Shown here: in pieces, positions 1 to 7,834 of the stretch
How the letters are laid out: the number at the start of each line of letters is the position of its first letter
How positions within the stretch are numbered: the first letter of the stretch is position 1
Source: Streptomyces sp. DH-12
GTDB taxonomy: Bacteria > Actinomycetota > Actinomycetes > Streptomycetales > Streptomycetaceae
Assembly (NCBI RefSeq): GCF_002899455.1
Contig: NZ_PPFB01000004.1
Location: 1 to 44,322, forward strand
Direction: 5' to 3'
Length of the DNA: 44,322 bases
The notes under the pieces: model-generated
Databases searched by the model: none
Seen by the model: only the letters and a program-made list of their open reading frames with translations
What the model was told of the DNA's origin: nothing
Position numbers and translations under genes: made by a program

Positions 1-378
1 CCAGGTGTCCACGATCAAGGGGAAGCTTCACCACTTCCCGACGCCCCATCAGACAGTCACGCACCCAACAACGTGACAACGCCCCTCCAGGCCACCAACC
101 GCACCGACCAGCAGGACCCCCGCTGGAAGCGGCTCTACGCCACCCGGTCCAGCATCGAAGGAACCATCTGCGAACTCGTCAACGCCCACCGAGCCCACCG
201 CAGCCGCTACCACGGCCACCGAAAGACCCACATCCAACACGTTCTGACCGGCATCGCCATCAACATCGAACGCCTCGCCTCACGAGCACATCACCGCCCC
301 AGAGGTCTCACGGCGTTCCAGCTCTACCCCGACTCGCGCGACCTGACCTGGGAATGCTGGTGGCGACAAGGCAAATGA
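1..378 (+). pseudogene. Partial transposase, C-terminal end (IS1182-like)
   Basis: The reading frame is already open at base 1 and ends at a TGA at 376-378, so only the C-terminal part of a transposase is present here. The segment with R-S-S-I-E-G-T followed by an R-Y-H-G-H-R-K-T-H-I-Q-H run resembles the end of IS1182-type DDE transposases, where the last catalytic Glu lies in an (I)EGT context. Whether the gene is whole cannot be told because the window cuts it. No terminal inverted repeat was recognised in the bases downstream. The family call is moderately sure; that it is a transposase end is more certain. Confidence 0.6.
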
Positions 379-687
379 GCTCAATCCTCAAGATTCCCGA
401 CAGAGTCGCTCAGGATATGCGTACGGGCGCTTACAGTGCGCGACCATCGGGGAGCGGGTCGCGTTCCGGGCCGCGCGATGCGCGCCGACTCGCGGCGCGT
501 CAACTCGTGGCGCGCCGAGGGGAATTGCAGGATCTTCAGGTTGTTGGCGTGTTAATGTGATCACGCCGAGTCGATAAATGTGCGACTCTGATGGAGGGTG
601 CGCCCGAGGGTATGTGTGGACCAACACCTTTTGACGGCGTTCTACGGGGTCGGACCACTCGCACTCAACCTTCTGGGAATCACATGT
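379..687. other. Intergenic stretch with a small hairpin
   Basis: No credible gene. There is a short inverted repeat, GAGTCG (568-573) with CGACTC (583-588) around a 9-base AT-rich loop, about 100 bases upstream of the small secreted protein gene. It could be an operator or a weak terminator; nothing decides between them. Confidence 0.35.
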
Positions 688-936
688 GTGAAATGGGGAA
701 AATTGAAGTCTTCTCGCTTTCGTAAGATCACCGCTGCAGCCGGTGTCACCGCGGCTGCCGTGATGATGTCCATCGCCGGTACATCGAGCGCGTCGGCCGT
801 GGTCATTCACAAGGAAGAAATCCTTACCGCCGAGGTGTGCGTCATCCGTGGCAACGGAATGGTCGCCAATGGGACCGCCATCGGGTTCACCTGCAACCCG
901 AAGCGCGAGCCGGTCTGGGTTCTGACCTGGTGGTAG
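688..936 (+). CDS. Small secreted protein of unknown function
   Basis: An 82-aa product. It has a typical Sec signal peptide: a basic N-terminus (K-W-G-K-L-K-S-S-R-F-R-K), an Ala/Val/Met-rich hydrophobic core and an A-S-A cleavage site near residue 37. The mature part is only about 45 residues, contains two Cys (in A-E-V-C-V and F-T-C-N, possibly a disulfide) and ends in V-L-T-W-W. The GTG start at 688 was chosen because GGGAA lies 8 bases before it and because it gives a normal-length signal peptide; the open frame extends further upstream without purpose. It stands alone between IS debris. I do not recognise the family. Small secreted Cys-pair proteins are common in Streptomyces and may be peptide toxins, inhibitors or signals. 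Confidence 0.6.
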   Translation: MKWGKLKSSRFRKITAAAGVTAAAVMMSIAGTSSASAVVIHKEEILTAEVCVIRGNGMVANGTAIGFTCNPKREPVWVLTWW

Positions 937-1019
937 GGCGCGTCGGAAGCGGGCTGTCCGTCCGGCAGGGAAGAATCAGGGGGCGCGCCTGACGCGGCTG
1001 CATTTCCTTCAGCCGTGGT

Positions 1020-1052
1020 GAACGGTCCATCGACTCGGTCGGTGGACCGTTT
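1020..1052. terminator. Hairpin downstream of the small secreted protein
   Basis: A 9-bp perfect stem, AACGGTCCA (1021-1029) with TGGACCGTT (1043-1051), encloses a 13-base loop and is followed by TTC. It lies ~85 bases after the stop of the 688-936 gene, so it may be its terminator. There is no long T-run, as is usual in Streptomyces. Confidence 0.45.
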
Positions 1053-1167
1053 CACTGAGCCTCCGCCAACCTGAAGACGCAGGCAGAAGGGCTGGTGTGA
1101 CCGGTTCGCGGAGTGCTCGCGCTGGTATTGATTCGAAACGGTTCGGGTTCTGGGTCGTTGGTGGTGT

Positions 1168-2229
1168 GTGAGCGATCTGGTGGGGGACGCGCGGCATCTG
1201 TCGCCGTCGGCGCGGGAGGCCCTGCGGTTGCGGGCAGTGGCCGCGTTGGTGGCGGGGCGGGACCGTGAGGACGTCGCGGCGGTGTTCGGGGTGTCGCTGA
1301 AGGCGGTGGACGGCTGGTGGGCGAAGTGGCAGGCCGGTGGCCGGGAGTCGTTGGTCATGCGGCCGCGGGGCAAGCCGGTGGGTGTGCATCAGGTGCTGGA
1401 CGAGGCCGAGCAGGCCGCCGTGCGGCAGGCCGTCCTGGATCATCGGCCCTGTGACGTGGGGCTGAGCGGGCAGTTGTGGACGCGGCGGCTGGTGGGTGAG
1501 CTGATCGCGAAGCTGTACCGGGTGCGGCTGACCGAGCCGGGGGTGGGCAAGTACCTCAAGCGGTGGGGACTGTCGTTCCAGCGGCCGGACAAGCGGGCCG
1601 TCGAGCAGGACCCGCAGGCTGTCCGGCGCTGACACGAGGAGACCTGGCCGAAGATTTGTGCGCGGGCGAAGAAGGACGGCGGCGAGATCCTCTTCGCCGA
1701 CCAGGTCGGCATCCGCTCCGACCAGGTCACCGGCCGTACCTGGGGTGAGAAGGGCAGGACGCCCGTGGTGCGGCGGAGCGGGAACCGGTTCTCGGTGAAC
1801 GCCATGTCGGCGATCAGCACCAGGGGCCGGATGCACTTCATGGTCTTCGCCGAGCACTTCACCGCCGAGGTGATGTGCCGCTTCCTGGACCGGCTCGCCG
1901 GCCACTTCGACCACAAGGTCCATCTCGTGGTCGACGGGCACTCCGCCCACCGCTCCAGGAAGGTTCGCGCCTGGCTCGCCGCCCACCCCGACGACGTCGA
2001 ACTGCACTTCTTGCCGCCGTACTCGCCCGAGCTCAACCCTGATGAACTGGTCAACGCCGACCTCAAGCACAGCTTGCCCAAGCAGCACCGGGCCCGCGAT
2101 CAAACCGAACTCGCCGCCGAGACGCGCCGATTCTTCCGCAGACGCCAGCGGCAACCGCACATCGTCCGCGGCTACTTCGGCGGCCCCACCGTCCGTTACA
2201 CCCTGGACGAGAACCCTATGAGTTTCTGA
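1168..2229 (+). pseudogene. IS630-family transposase with an in-frame stop
   Basis: One continuous frame of 354 codons interrupted by a single TGA at 1630-1632. The first part (residues 1-154) is the N-terminal helix-turn-helix region (S-P-S-A-R-E-A-L-R-L, then V-F-G-V-S-L-K-A-V-D-G-W). The second part holds the DDE domain: first Asp in I-L-F-A-D-Q-V-G, second in L-V-V-D-G-H-S-A-H, Glu in P-E-L-N-P-D-E-L. Related proteins have Trp where the TGA stands (R-R-W-H-E-E-T-W), so this is a TGG to TGA nonsense change and the element is probably dead. No matching terminal repeats were found. A 61-base segment just upstream (1066-1126) recurs at 24680-24740. Confidence 0.85.
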
Positions 2230-2252
2230 TCAATAGGCCCCCTCGAGGACTC

Positions 2253-3128
2253 AGAGGGTGTCTCACGTGGTGTGAGGTGGATGCGGCATGATGTTTTGCC
2301 ATGGGTGTTGGTTTGTCGCAGCGGTTGGTTCCTGACGAACTCTGGTCGCTGGTCGCACCGTTGCTGCCTTCGTTCGCTTCCCGTCCGCAGGGAGGCGGTA
2401 CGGCTCCGGTTGATGAGCGGGCGGTGTTCACGGCTGTGGTGTACGTGCTGACCAGCGGCTGTGCCTGGCGGCACCTGCCGGAGACGTTCGGCGTCTCGCC
2501 GGCCACCGCGCACCGCCGGTTCTCCGCATGGGCCAGGGACGGGCTGTGGCGGCGGCTGCACCAGGCCGTTCTGGACGAACTCGGCGCCCGTGGCGAGGTG
2601 GACTGGACCTCGGCGATCGTGGACGCGGCCTCCGTCCGCGCGAAAAGGGGGGATCGCTGACCGGGCGCAATCCGGTCGACCGGGGCAAGAAAGGCAGCAA
2701 GCTCCATGTCCTGGCCGACGCCCAGGGCCTCCCTCTCACCCTTGGCGTCTCAGGGGCGAACGTTCATGACAGCCAGGCGCTCCTGCCGCTGGTGCTGGGC
2801 ATCCCCGCCATCCGCTCCCGGCGCGGCCCCCGCAGACGTCGGCCCGGCAGGCTCCGCGCCGACAAGGCGTACCACTCCGCCGAGAGGCTGAAGTGGCTGC
2901 GCGAGCGGGACATCGTCCCGCGCATCGCCCGACCCGGCATCGAGTCCAGCGAGCGTCTCGGCCGGCACCGCTGGAAGATCGAACGGTCGATCTCGTGGCT
3001 TTTCGGCTACCGCCGCCTGACCGTCCGATACGAGCGAAAGGGCAGCCACTTCCTGGCCTTCCTCGGACTCGCGGCGACCCTGACCTGCTACAAGAAGCTC
3101 GCAAAACTCACCACGTGAGACACCCTCT
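2253..3128 (+). mobile_element. IS5-family insertion sequence, complete
   Basis: The element is bounded by 20-bp perfect inverted repeats: AGAGGGTGTCTCACG... at 2253-2272 and its complement at 3109-3128. The last codons of the transposase run into the right repeat. No convincing target duplication is visible (left flank ...GGACTC, right flank AAGACC), so it may have been joined to its neighbours by rearrangement. An unrelated IS5-type fragment in the opposite orientation abuts it on the right. Confidence 0.85.
2301..3118 (+). CDS. IS5-family transposase, two frames joined by -1 frameshift
   Basis: The first frame (2301-2660) holds the N-terminal DUF4096-type region (L-V-P-D-E-L-W through G-C-A-W-R-H-L-P) and the first Asp (A-I-V-D-A-A-S-V-R-A-K). 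The second frame (to 3118) continues with G-G-S-L-T-G, the second Asp (L-R-A-D-K-A-Y-H) and the Glu (W-K-I-E-R-S-I-S-W). The frames are offset by -1 and meet at AAAAGGGGGG near 2641-2650, a slippery run of the kind used for programmed frameshifting in the IS427-type subgroup of IS5. All catalytic residues are therefore present in the fused product, and the element could be active. Start taken as the ATG at 2301 inside the left end. Confidence 0.82.
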
Positions 3129-3139
3129 AAGACCGTGTC

Positions 3140-3487
3140 CTACGTGGTGAGGCGGACAAGTCGCTTGTAGCAGCAGAGGGCGGCTGCGAGGCCGAGAAAG
3201 GCCAGGTAGTTGCGGGGGTCGCGTTCGTAGCGGGGGCTGAGCCGGCGGTAGCCGGACAGCCACGACATGGTGCGCTCGATGACCCAGCGGCGGCGGCCCA
3301 ATCGTTCGCTGGACTCGATGCCTTTGCGCGCGATGCGCACGCCGATACGCTTGCCAGGTAACCATTTCCGCAGGTCGGCACGGTCGTAGGTTGGCCAGCC
3401 GTGGCCCGAGGGTGAGGGCGGGGCTGTCCGTGCCCGACGAACTCGCTCCTTAACACGGGCGACGGCTGTACAGAGGGATTCGTGCAC
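3140..3487 (-). pseudogene. IS5-family transposase fragment (C-terminal third)
   Basis: On the minus strand the frame encodes R-I-G-V-R-I-A-R-K-G-I-E-S-S-E-R-L-G-R, the catalytic Glu in W-V-I-E-R-T-M-S-W-L and the typical end A-L-C-C-Y-K-R-L-V-R-L-T-T. The first two thirds of the transposase, with both catalytic Asp residues, are missing. Recognisable similarity begins only around 3400, so residues upstream of that are junction sequence rather than gene. The bases just outside the stop (GACCGTGTCCTACG, from 3131) look like one IS5-type terminal repeat; no partner was found. It lies tail-to-tail with the complete IS5 element at 2253-3128. Confidence 0.75.
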
Positions 3488-3556
3488 ATGGCGTCGCGGC
3501 TGTCGGAGGCCGTGGGCCGTGTTCGCGCCGCCCGGGCGGCGCGAACACGGCCGAGG

Positions 3557-3955
3557 TCAGGGCCTGTCGATCAGTTTCCGTATCTCCGGAGGGAGCTTGT
3601 TGCCCGAGTAGGCAGCCACGAAGGTAGCGTCGTCGGGGCTGTCACCGACGGCGACGGCTATGTCGGGTGAGATGCCGTCCACCGCGTAGGCGGTCGTCGT
3701 CTCGCCGGATTCCTCAGTTTTTTCCTGGTCTCCGGTGTCCTGACACGGCGGAATGGTGGCAGACCCGAGCTTCTCCCCCGCCGTGTATTCCACGTTCGCG
3801 ACGTCCCGGTACGTGCGGTCCTGATAGAGGACTCGGTAGGCGCAGGATTCCGCCTGCTCGCCTCCGTCACTGCTGCTCTCCGATGTGCAGGCCACAGCCA
3901 GCATCATCATGGCTGCCACGAGAGACACTCGCGTGGTTCGCCCCGACCGGCTCAT
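3557..3955 (-). CDS. Small lipoprotein, unknown function
   Basis: A 132-aa product starting at ATG with a strong GGAGGAA ribosome site. Residues 1-23 form a lipoprotein signal ending in the lipobox L-A-V-A-C, so the mature protein should be lipid-anchored at Cys23 on the outer face of the membrane. A Ser/Gly/Glu-rich linker follows, then a ~90-aa domain with two more Cys (C38 and C71). The gene starts 10 bases after the stop of the secreted metalloprotease, clearly in one operon. It may be a surface partner, substrate, inhibitor or chaperone of the protease. The domain itself is not one I recognise. Confidence 0.75.
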   Translation of the reverse strand: MSRSGRTTRVSLVAAMMMLAVACTSESSSDGGEQAESCAYRVLYQDRTYRDVANVEYTAGEKLGSATIPPCQDTGDQEKTEESGETTTAYAVDGISPDIAVAVGDSPDDATFVAAYSGNKLPPEIRKLIDRP

Positions 3956-3965
3956 TGTGTTCCTC

Positions 3966-5060
3966 CTAGTAGATGCTACGGAGGGCCAGGACGTCTCCTT
4001 TGCCGAGGGTCCTGGCGATCGTCTTGCATGTGAACGAGTTCGTGTACATGGTGAGGTTCGAATGTCCTGAGCCCACGTGTCCCAGCCCGAAGACGTGTCC
4101 GGCCTCATGAGTACCGACGGAGCGGATGTCGTATTTGTTCGAGCAGCTGCTGGTCGGCTTGTTCGTGAAGTCGTAGTCGTGGGTGTTGAAACGGACGTCG
4201 GCCTCACGCAGATCATTCTTGACCCCGGGCATGGCCCAGGTGTACGAGCAGGTCGACGCGACGACACCGCTCTTGAGGTCGCCCCCATCCCACACGCTCA
4301 GCTCGTCCCGGCCGGTGCACCGGTTGCTGCTGTTGATGCTCGCCTCACGGCTCGTGTTGGCCAGGTAGTTCTCCTTGGCGCCCACTGAGTCGCTGTACCC
4401 GCAGTTGTTGTGACTGTTCGTGATGTTGTTGATCGCATCCATGAACGCCCATTTGGCGTCGTCTCGGGACAGTCCGCCGGGCATCCCCCCGTCGCCGACG
4501 TACCAGTTGTAGGTGCCGTACTCCTTTTGGTCGTTCGTCGAGTACGCGCCGTCGCTGCATGCCGAAGGAGCAGCGGCAGCGTCGACATCGGCAGCTTCGG
4601 CGCCCTCCGCGGTGTCGATGGGGTCGACCACGGTGTCCGGCTCAGCAGGCACGTGGGTCGCCGGGTCGGGGTTTGCGGAGCCGGGGCGGTCATAACCGTC
4701 CGTCGAGGCGTCGACCGCAGTGTCCTCGAGGCCGTAGGAGACCTTGCCGTCGGTGCCGACCTGCAACGTGAACCCGTGCGACTCACCGTCCGTAGTCAGA
4801 GTGTCGATAGTGACGGCCATACCGGGTTCGGGCACCGTCACCCCTGTGCCGTCATGGGTCACCACACGGCCGACTGCATCGCACAGGATCACGGACGAGC
4901 CGGCCGGCAGGTCGTAGATGGTCAGTTCGCCTTCTTCGAGCTCGCAGACGTCCGGTCCTGATACGGCCGCGTTCGCCGCGCTGCCCACGCTCGAAAGCGA
5001 TGCCGCGAGAGCGAACGCCAAGATCGTTTTGCTTATGACTCCCGGGTTACGCCGAGCCAC
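3966..5060 (-). CDS. Secreted zinc metalloprotease (metzincin/matrixin-like)
   Basis: About 364 aa. The GTG at 5060 is preferred because AGGGGGTGGAGA lies directly upstream and it begins a normal Sec signal peptide (R-R-N, a hydrophobic stretch, then S-A-A-N-A-A); upstream starts at 5099/5105 lack a ribosome site. After the signal there is a ~90-aa beta-rich segment, a Pro/Ala/Asp-rich linker, then a C-terminal protease domain. The zinc site H-E-A-G-H-V-F-G-L-G-H (about residues 318-328) is a complete HExxHxxGxxH metzincin motif, and M338 in S-N-L-T-M fits the Met-turn. Six or more Cys in the catalytic half suggest disulfides. It should act outside the cell on peptide bonds; the substrate is unknown. 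It heads an operon with a lipoprotein. Confidence 0.85.
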   Translation of the reverse strand: MARRNPGVISKTILAFALAASLSSVGSAANAAVSGPDVCELEEGELTIYDLPAGSSVILCDAVGRVVTHDGTGVTVPEPGMAVTIDTLTTDGESHGFTLQVGTDGKVSYGLEDTAVDASTDGYDRPGSANPDPATHVPAEPDTVVDPIDTAEGAEAADVDAAAAPSACSDGAYSTNDQKEYGTYNWYVGDGGMPGGLSRDDAKWAFMDAINNITNSHNNCGYSDSVGAKENYLANTSREASINSSNRCTGRDELSVWDGGDLKSGVVASTCSYTWAMPGVKNDLREADVRFNTHDYDFTNKPTSSCSNKYDIRSVGTHEAGHVFGLGHVGSGHSNLTMYTNSFTCKTIARTLGKGDVLALRSIY

Positions 5061-5486
5061 TCTCCACCCCCTGGTTGTGTCCCGCGCTGAGCGGAACATG
5101 ATCAAAGTCTTAGGAGAGTAGCCATAAGATCATCACTCTTTCTTCTCATATTCGGCCGATGGGGCCGACGTGCGGATCTACCTGCTCCGGGCTCGCAGAA
5201 ACGGTTCGCGCTGGTCGCAGCCATGAGCTTGTGGCTTGCGACGGGACTTCCCTCGCGCCGAGAGCGGTGAGCACGACGGACCCGCTCAGCCGTGATGGGT
5301 TCCGCTTTCCGGCAACACCACTTCCGGTCTCCCGACATGGTCGGGAGTACCGAGATTCCGGATCTGGGAAGTTGAGGTGTTTCAACAGGGTCAGTAGTGA
5401 ATGGCCTGTTACATCCTCGGTGGGCGGCGCCAGCGGCGTTTGGACGCGTCGTGGGCCGGTCGGTGCAGGCGCGGGACATGATTTCG

Positions 5487-5749
5487 TCACTGATCGGCCG
5501 GAGCAGGATCGGAGGTGCCCGGCTGGACGGAGTAGGTCTCGTCGGCGACGACGAGACCCGCGGGACGGGCAATGGATTCGCGGCGCTGGGTGATCGACAC
5601 CAGGGCGTCCTCCTCGAACTGGCCGACCTCGCCGCGAGTCCGACGGCGATGACGACCTGGCCGGCACCGATCAGAGCCGTGAGTTCGACAGCGGCGGCCA
5701 TCTTGGTACGGATCCGGGCGACCCGCTTGCAGCGGCTTCGATCAGCCAC
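5487..5749 (-). pseudogene. Possible frameshifted gene remnant
   Basis: On the minus strand, one frame from 5749 reads R-I-R-T-K-M-A-A-A-V-E-L-T-A-L-I-G-A-G-Q-V-V. Near 5640 the sensible sequence moves by one base into a neighbouring frame (R-G-E-V-G-Q-F-E-E-D-A-L-V-S-I-T, then G-L-V-V-A-D-E-T-Y-S-V-Q) and stops at 5487-5489. Both halves look like real protein, which suggests a small gene broken by an indel. I do not recognise it. The rest of 5106-5769 shows nothing coding that I would defend. The right-hand IS701 element lies just beyond. Confidence 0.3.
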
Positions 5750-5769
5750 GACGCGGAGCCGGGCCCTAG

Positions 5770-7186
5770 TAGTGCTTCGTTACGTTGGGTGATCTCGGCT
5801 GATGGTGGGCAGCCTCCCAGGGTGAAGCTGGGGGAGGTGGAACGGCTCCGGGGTGAGTTGGCGGAGTTCGTTGCCGATGTGTTCGGGTCGCTGCCGCGGC
5901 GGGATCAGCGGCGGTGGGGCGAGTGTTATCTGCGGGGCCTGATGCTCGACGGCCGGCGCAAGTCGATCCAGCCGATGGCCGAGCGGCTGCCGGACGGGAA
6001 CATGCAGGCTCTGCAGCAGTTCGTGAACCAGTCGCCGTGGGATCCGCTGCCGGTCAGGCAGCGGATCGCCGAGCGGCTGTCCGAGGTGATCGGGCCCGAG
6101 GTGTGGGTGGTCGACGATGTGTCGTTCCCCAAGTGCGGCACCGCGTCGGTGGGGGTGACCCGGCAGTACTGCGGAGCGGTCGGCAAGCGGGCGAACTGCC
6201 AGGTCGCGGTCAGTGTCCATGCCGCCACCGACACCGCGTCGTGTCCGCTGAACTGGGAGTTGTATCTGCCACGCGAGTGGACGGATGCACCGCAGCGGTG
6301 CCGCAGGGCAGGAGTGCCCGACGAGGTGGTGCACCAGGAGAAGTGGCGCCTGGCGCTCGGCCTGCTCGACACGCTCGACGAGTGGCAGCTGAAGGCTCCG
6401 GTCGTGGTCGCCGATGCCGGCTACGGCGTCAGCACCCCGTTCCGGCTCGGTCTTCAACAGCGCGGGCTGTCCTATGTGCTCGCGCTGACCGGGAAGGAAG
6501 TCGCCCACCCGGAGAATGCCGAGCCGTACCAGCCCGCTTACAGCGGGCTCGGCCCGCCGACGCTGCCCCGCTACCGCACTCCACCACGAGCCGTCTCGGT
6601 CCTCGCGGCCGAAGCCGGTGTCGGCCGGTTCGCCGAGGTGACCTGGCGTCAGGGCAGCAAAGGCGCGATGATCTCCCGGTTCGCGGTCCTGACGGTGCGG
6701 CCCGCGGGTAAGCAGTCCCTGGCCGCGGCCCAGGAGGCGGGCGGCGGCCGCAACCGATGGGACGGCGTCCTGCCCACCCAGACCCTGCTGGTTGAGTGGC
6801 CGGACGGCCAGGACGCTCCGACCGGCTACTGGATGTCGAACCTGCCCGCTTCGACCCCGGTCGCCGACCTGGTGCGATGGGCGAAGATGCGCTGGCGGAT
6901 CGAACACGACTACCGCGAACTCAAGCACGGCCTGGGCCTGGACCACTTCGAGGGCCGCACCTGGCGCGGCTGGCACCACCACGTCACCCTCGTCACCGCC
7001 GCCCAGGCATTCCTCACCCTCCGGCGGCTCGACCCAAAAGCCCACACACCGGCCTGACCCTCTACCAGGTCCTTGACGTTCTTCAAGACCTGCTGAGGTG
7101 CTGGACCGGTGCCTGCGCCACCTGCGGCCGCCCTCTGCCCAGCCCACGAACCCGCCACAGACAGCCCAGAACCTAACGAAGCACTA
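5770..7186 (+). mobile_element. IS701-family insertion sequence with CTAG target duplication
   Basis: Ends TAGTGCTTCGTTA (5770-5782) and its exact complement (7174-7186) are flanked on both sides by CTAG (5766-5769 and 7187-7190), a clean 4-bp target duplication. One transposase gene fills the element. The right CTAG directly adjoins the left end of a truncated IS5-family element, so this IS landed at or next to an older IS. The duplication and the full-length gene suggest recent transposition. Confidence 0.92.
5789..7057 (+). CDS. IS701-family transposase
   Basis: 422 aa from a GTG start 19 bases inside the left end. Catalytic residues are recognisable: first Asp in V-W-V-V-D-D-V-S-F-P-K, second in V-V-V-A-D-A-G-Y-G, and Glu in W-R-I-E-H-D-Y-R-E-L-K. 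Length is normal for the family and the frame is intact. A second family member (21954-23219, minus strand) has the same motif order and also sits in CTAG, but the sequences differ throughout, so these are two separate IS types. Confidence 0.92.
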   Translation: MISADGGQPPRVKLGEVERLRGELAEFVADVFGSLPRRDQRRWGECYLRGLMLDGRRKSIQPMAERLPDGNMQALQQFVNQSPWDPLPVRQRIAERLSEVIGPEVWVVDDVSFPKCGTASVGVTRQYCGAVGKRANCQVAVSVHAATDTASCPLNWELYLPREWTDAPQRCRRAGVPDEVVHQEKWRLALGLLDTLDEWQLKAPVVVADAGYGVSTPFRLGLQQRGLSYVLALTGKEVAHPENAEPYQPAYSGLGPPTLPRYRTPPRAVSVLAAEAGVGRFAEVTWRQGSKGAMISRFAVLTVRPAGKQSLAAAQEAGGGRNRWDGVLPTQTLLVEWPDGQDAPTGYWMSNLPASTPVADLVRWAKMRWRIEHDYRELKHGLGLDHFEGRTWRGWHHHVTLVTAAQAFLTLRRLDPKAHTPA

Positions 7187-7227
7187 CTAGGGCGTGTCTC
7201 TTTGATGGGTTGATCAGTTGATCGGAT

Positions 7228-7716
7228 GTGTGTGTCCGATTAGTGATCACTGATGCCATGTGGGACCGGATCGAGCCGCTGATGCCGACCGATCCGGTCC
7301 GCGGCCGGCGATGGGCCGACCACCGCCGCACCCTTGAGGCCATCGCGTGGAAGTACCGCACCAACTCGCCCTGGCGGGACCTGCCCGACGAGCTCGGCCC
7401 GTTCCAGACCGCCCACAAACGCCTGATCAGATGGGCCGTCGATGGCACCTGGGAGAGGATCCTTGCCGCCGTCCTGTCGGCGGCGGATGCTGACGACGAC
7501 ATCGACTGGACGGTGTCGGTGGACTCCACCGTCGTGCGGGCTCACCAGCATGCGGCCGGAGCACGCAAAAAGGGGCGGTCCGTCCCGGCGAGCCCGCCGA
7601 TCACGCACTCGGACGCTCCCGCGGCGGACTGACCACCAAGGTCCACCTGGCCGCGGACGGCGGTGCACGGCCGCTGGCCTTCACCGTCACCGCAGGCCAG
7701 GCCGGTGACGCACCCG
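7228..7716 (+). pseudogene. IS5-family transposase, 3'-truncated
   Basis: The first frame (7228-7632) carries the N-terminal region (V-I-T-D-A-M-W-D-R-I-E-P-L) and the first Asp in S-V-D-S-T-V-V-R-A-H-Q-H. After the AAAAAGGGG run near 7566 the -1 frame continues (G-G-L-T-T-K-V-H-L-A-A-D-G-G, then G-Q-A-G-D-A-P-A-F) and similarity stops at about 7716. The second Asp, the Glu and the right end are gone. Compare the complete relative at 36025-36923, which reads on as T-E-V-M-D-R-L-R-V-P. The left end (GGCGTGTCTCTTTG from 7191) remains. The deletion joins this remnant to the upstream region of the HEPN gene. Confidence 0.8.
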
Positions 7717-7834
7717 CTTTCGGAAGACGGACAGCGGCCTACGCCGTCAGCAACGACAGCGTCTGGTTGGCTGATGCCAGCTCCGTGGGAGATCGAACCG
7801 TGCCGCTGATCCTGTTGGGCAGTAGAGTGCAACA

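Noticed and set aside
1630..1632. TGA read as Trp (recoding) in the IS630 and IS6 transposases
   Set aside because: Streptomyces uses TGA as a normal stop, including in genes throughout this window, so nonsense mutation is the simpler reading.
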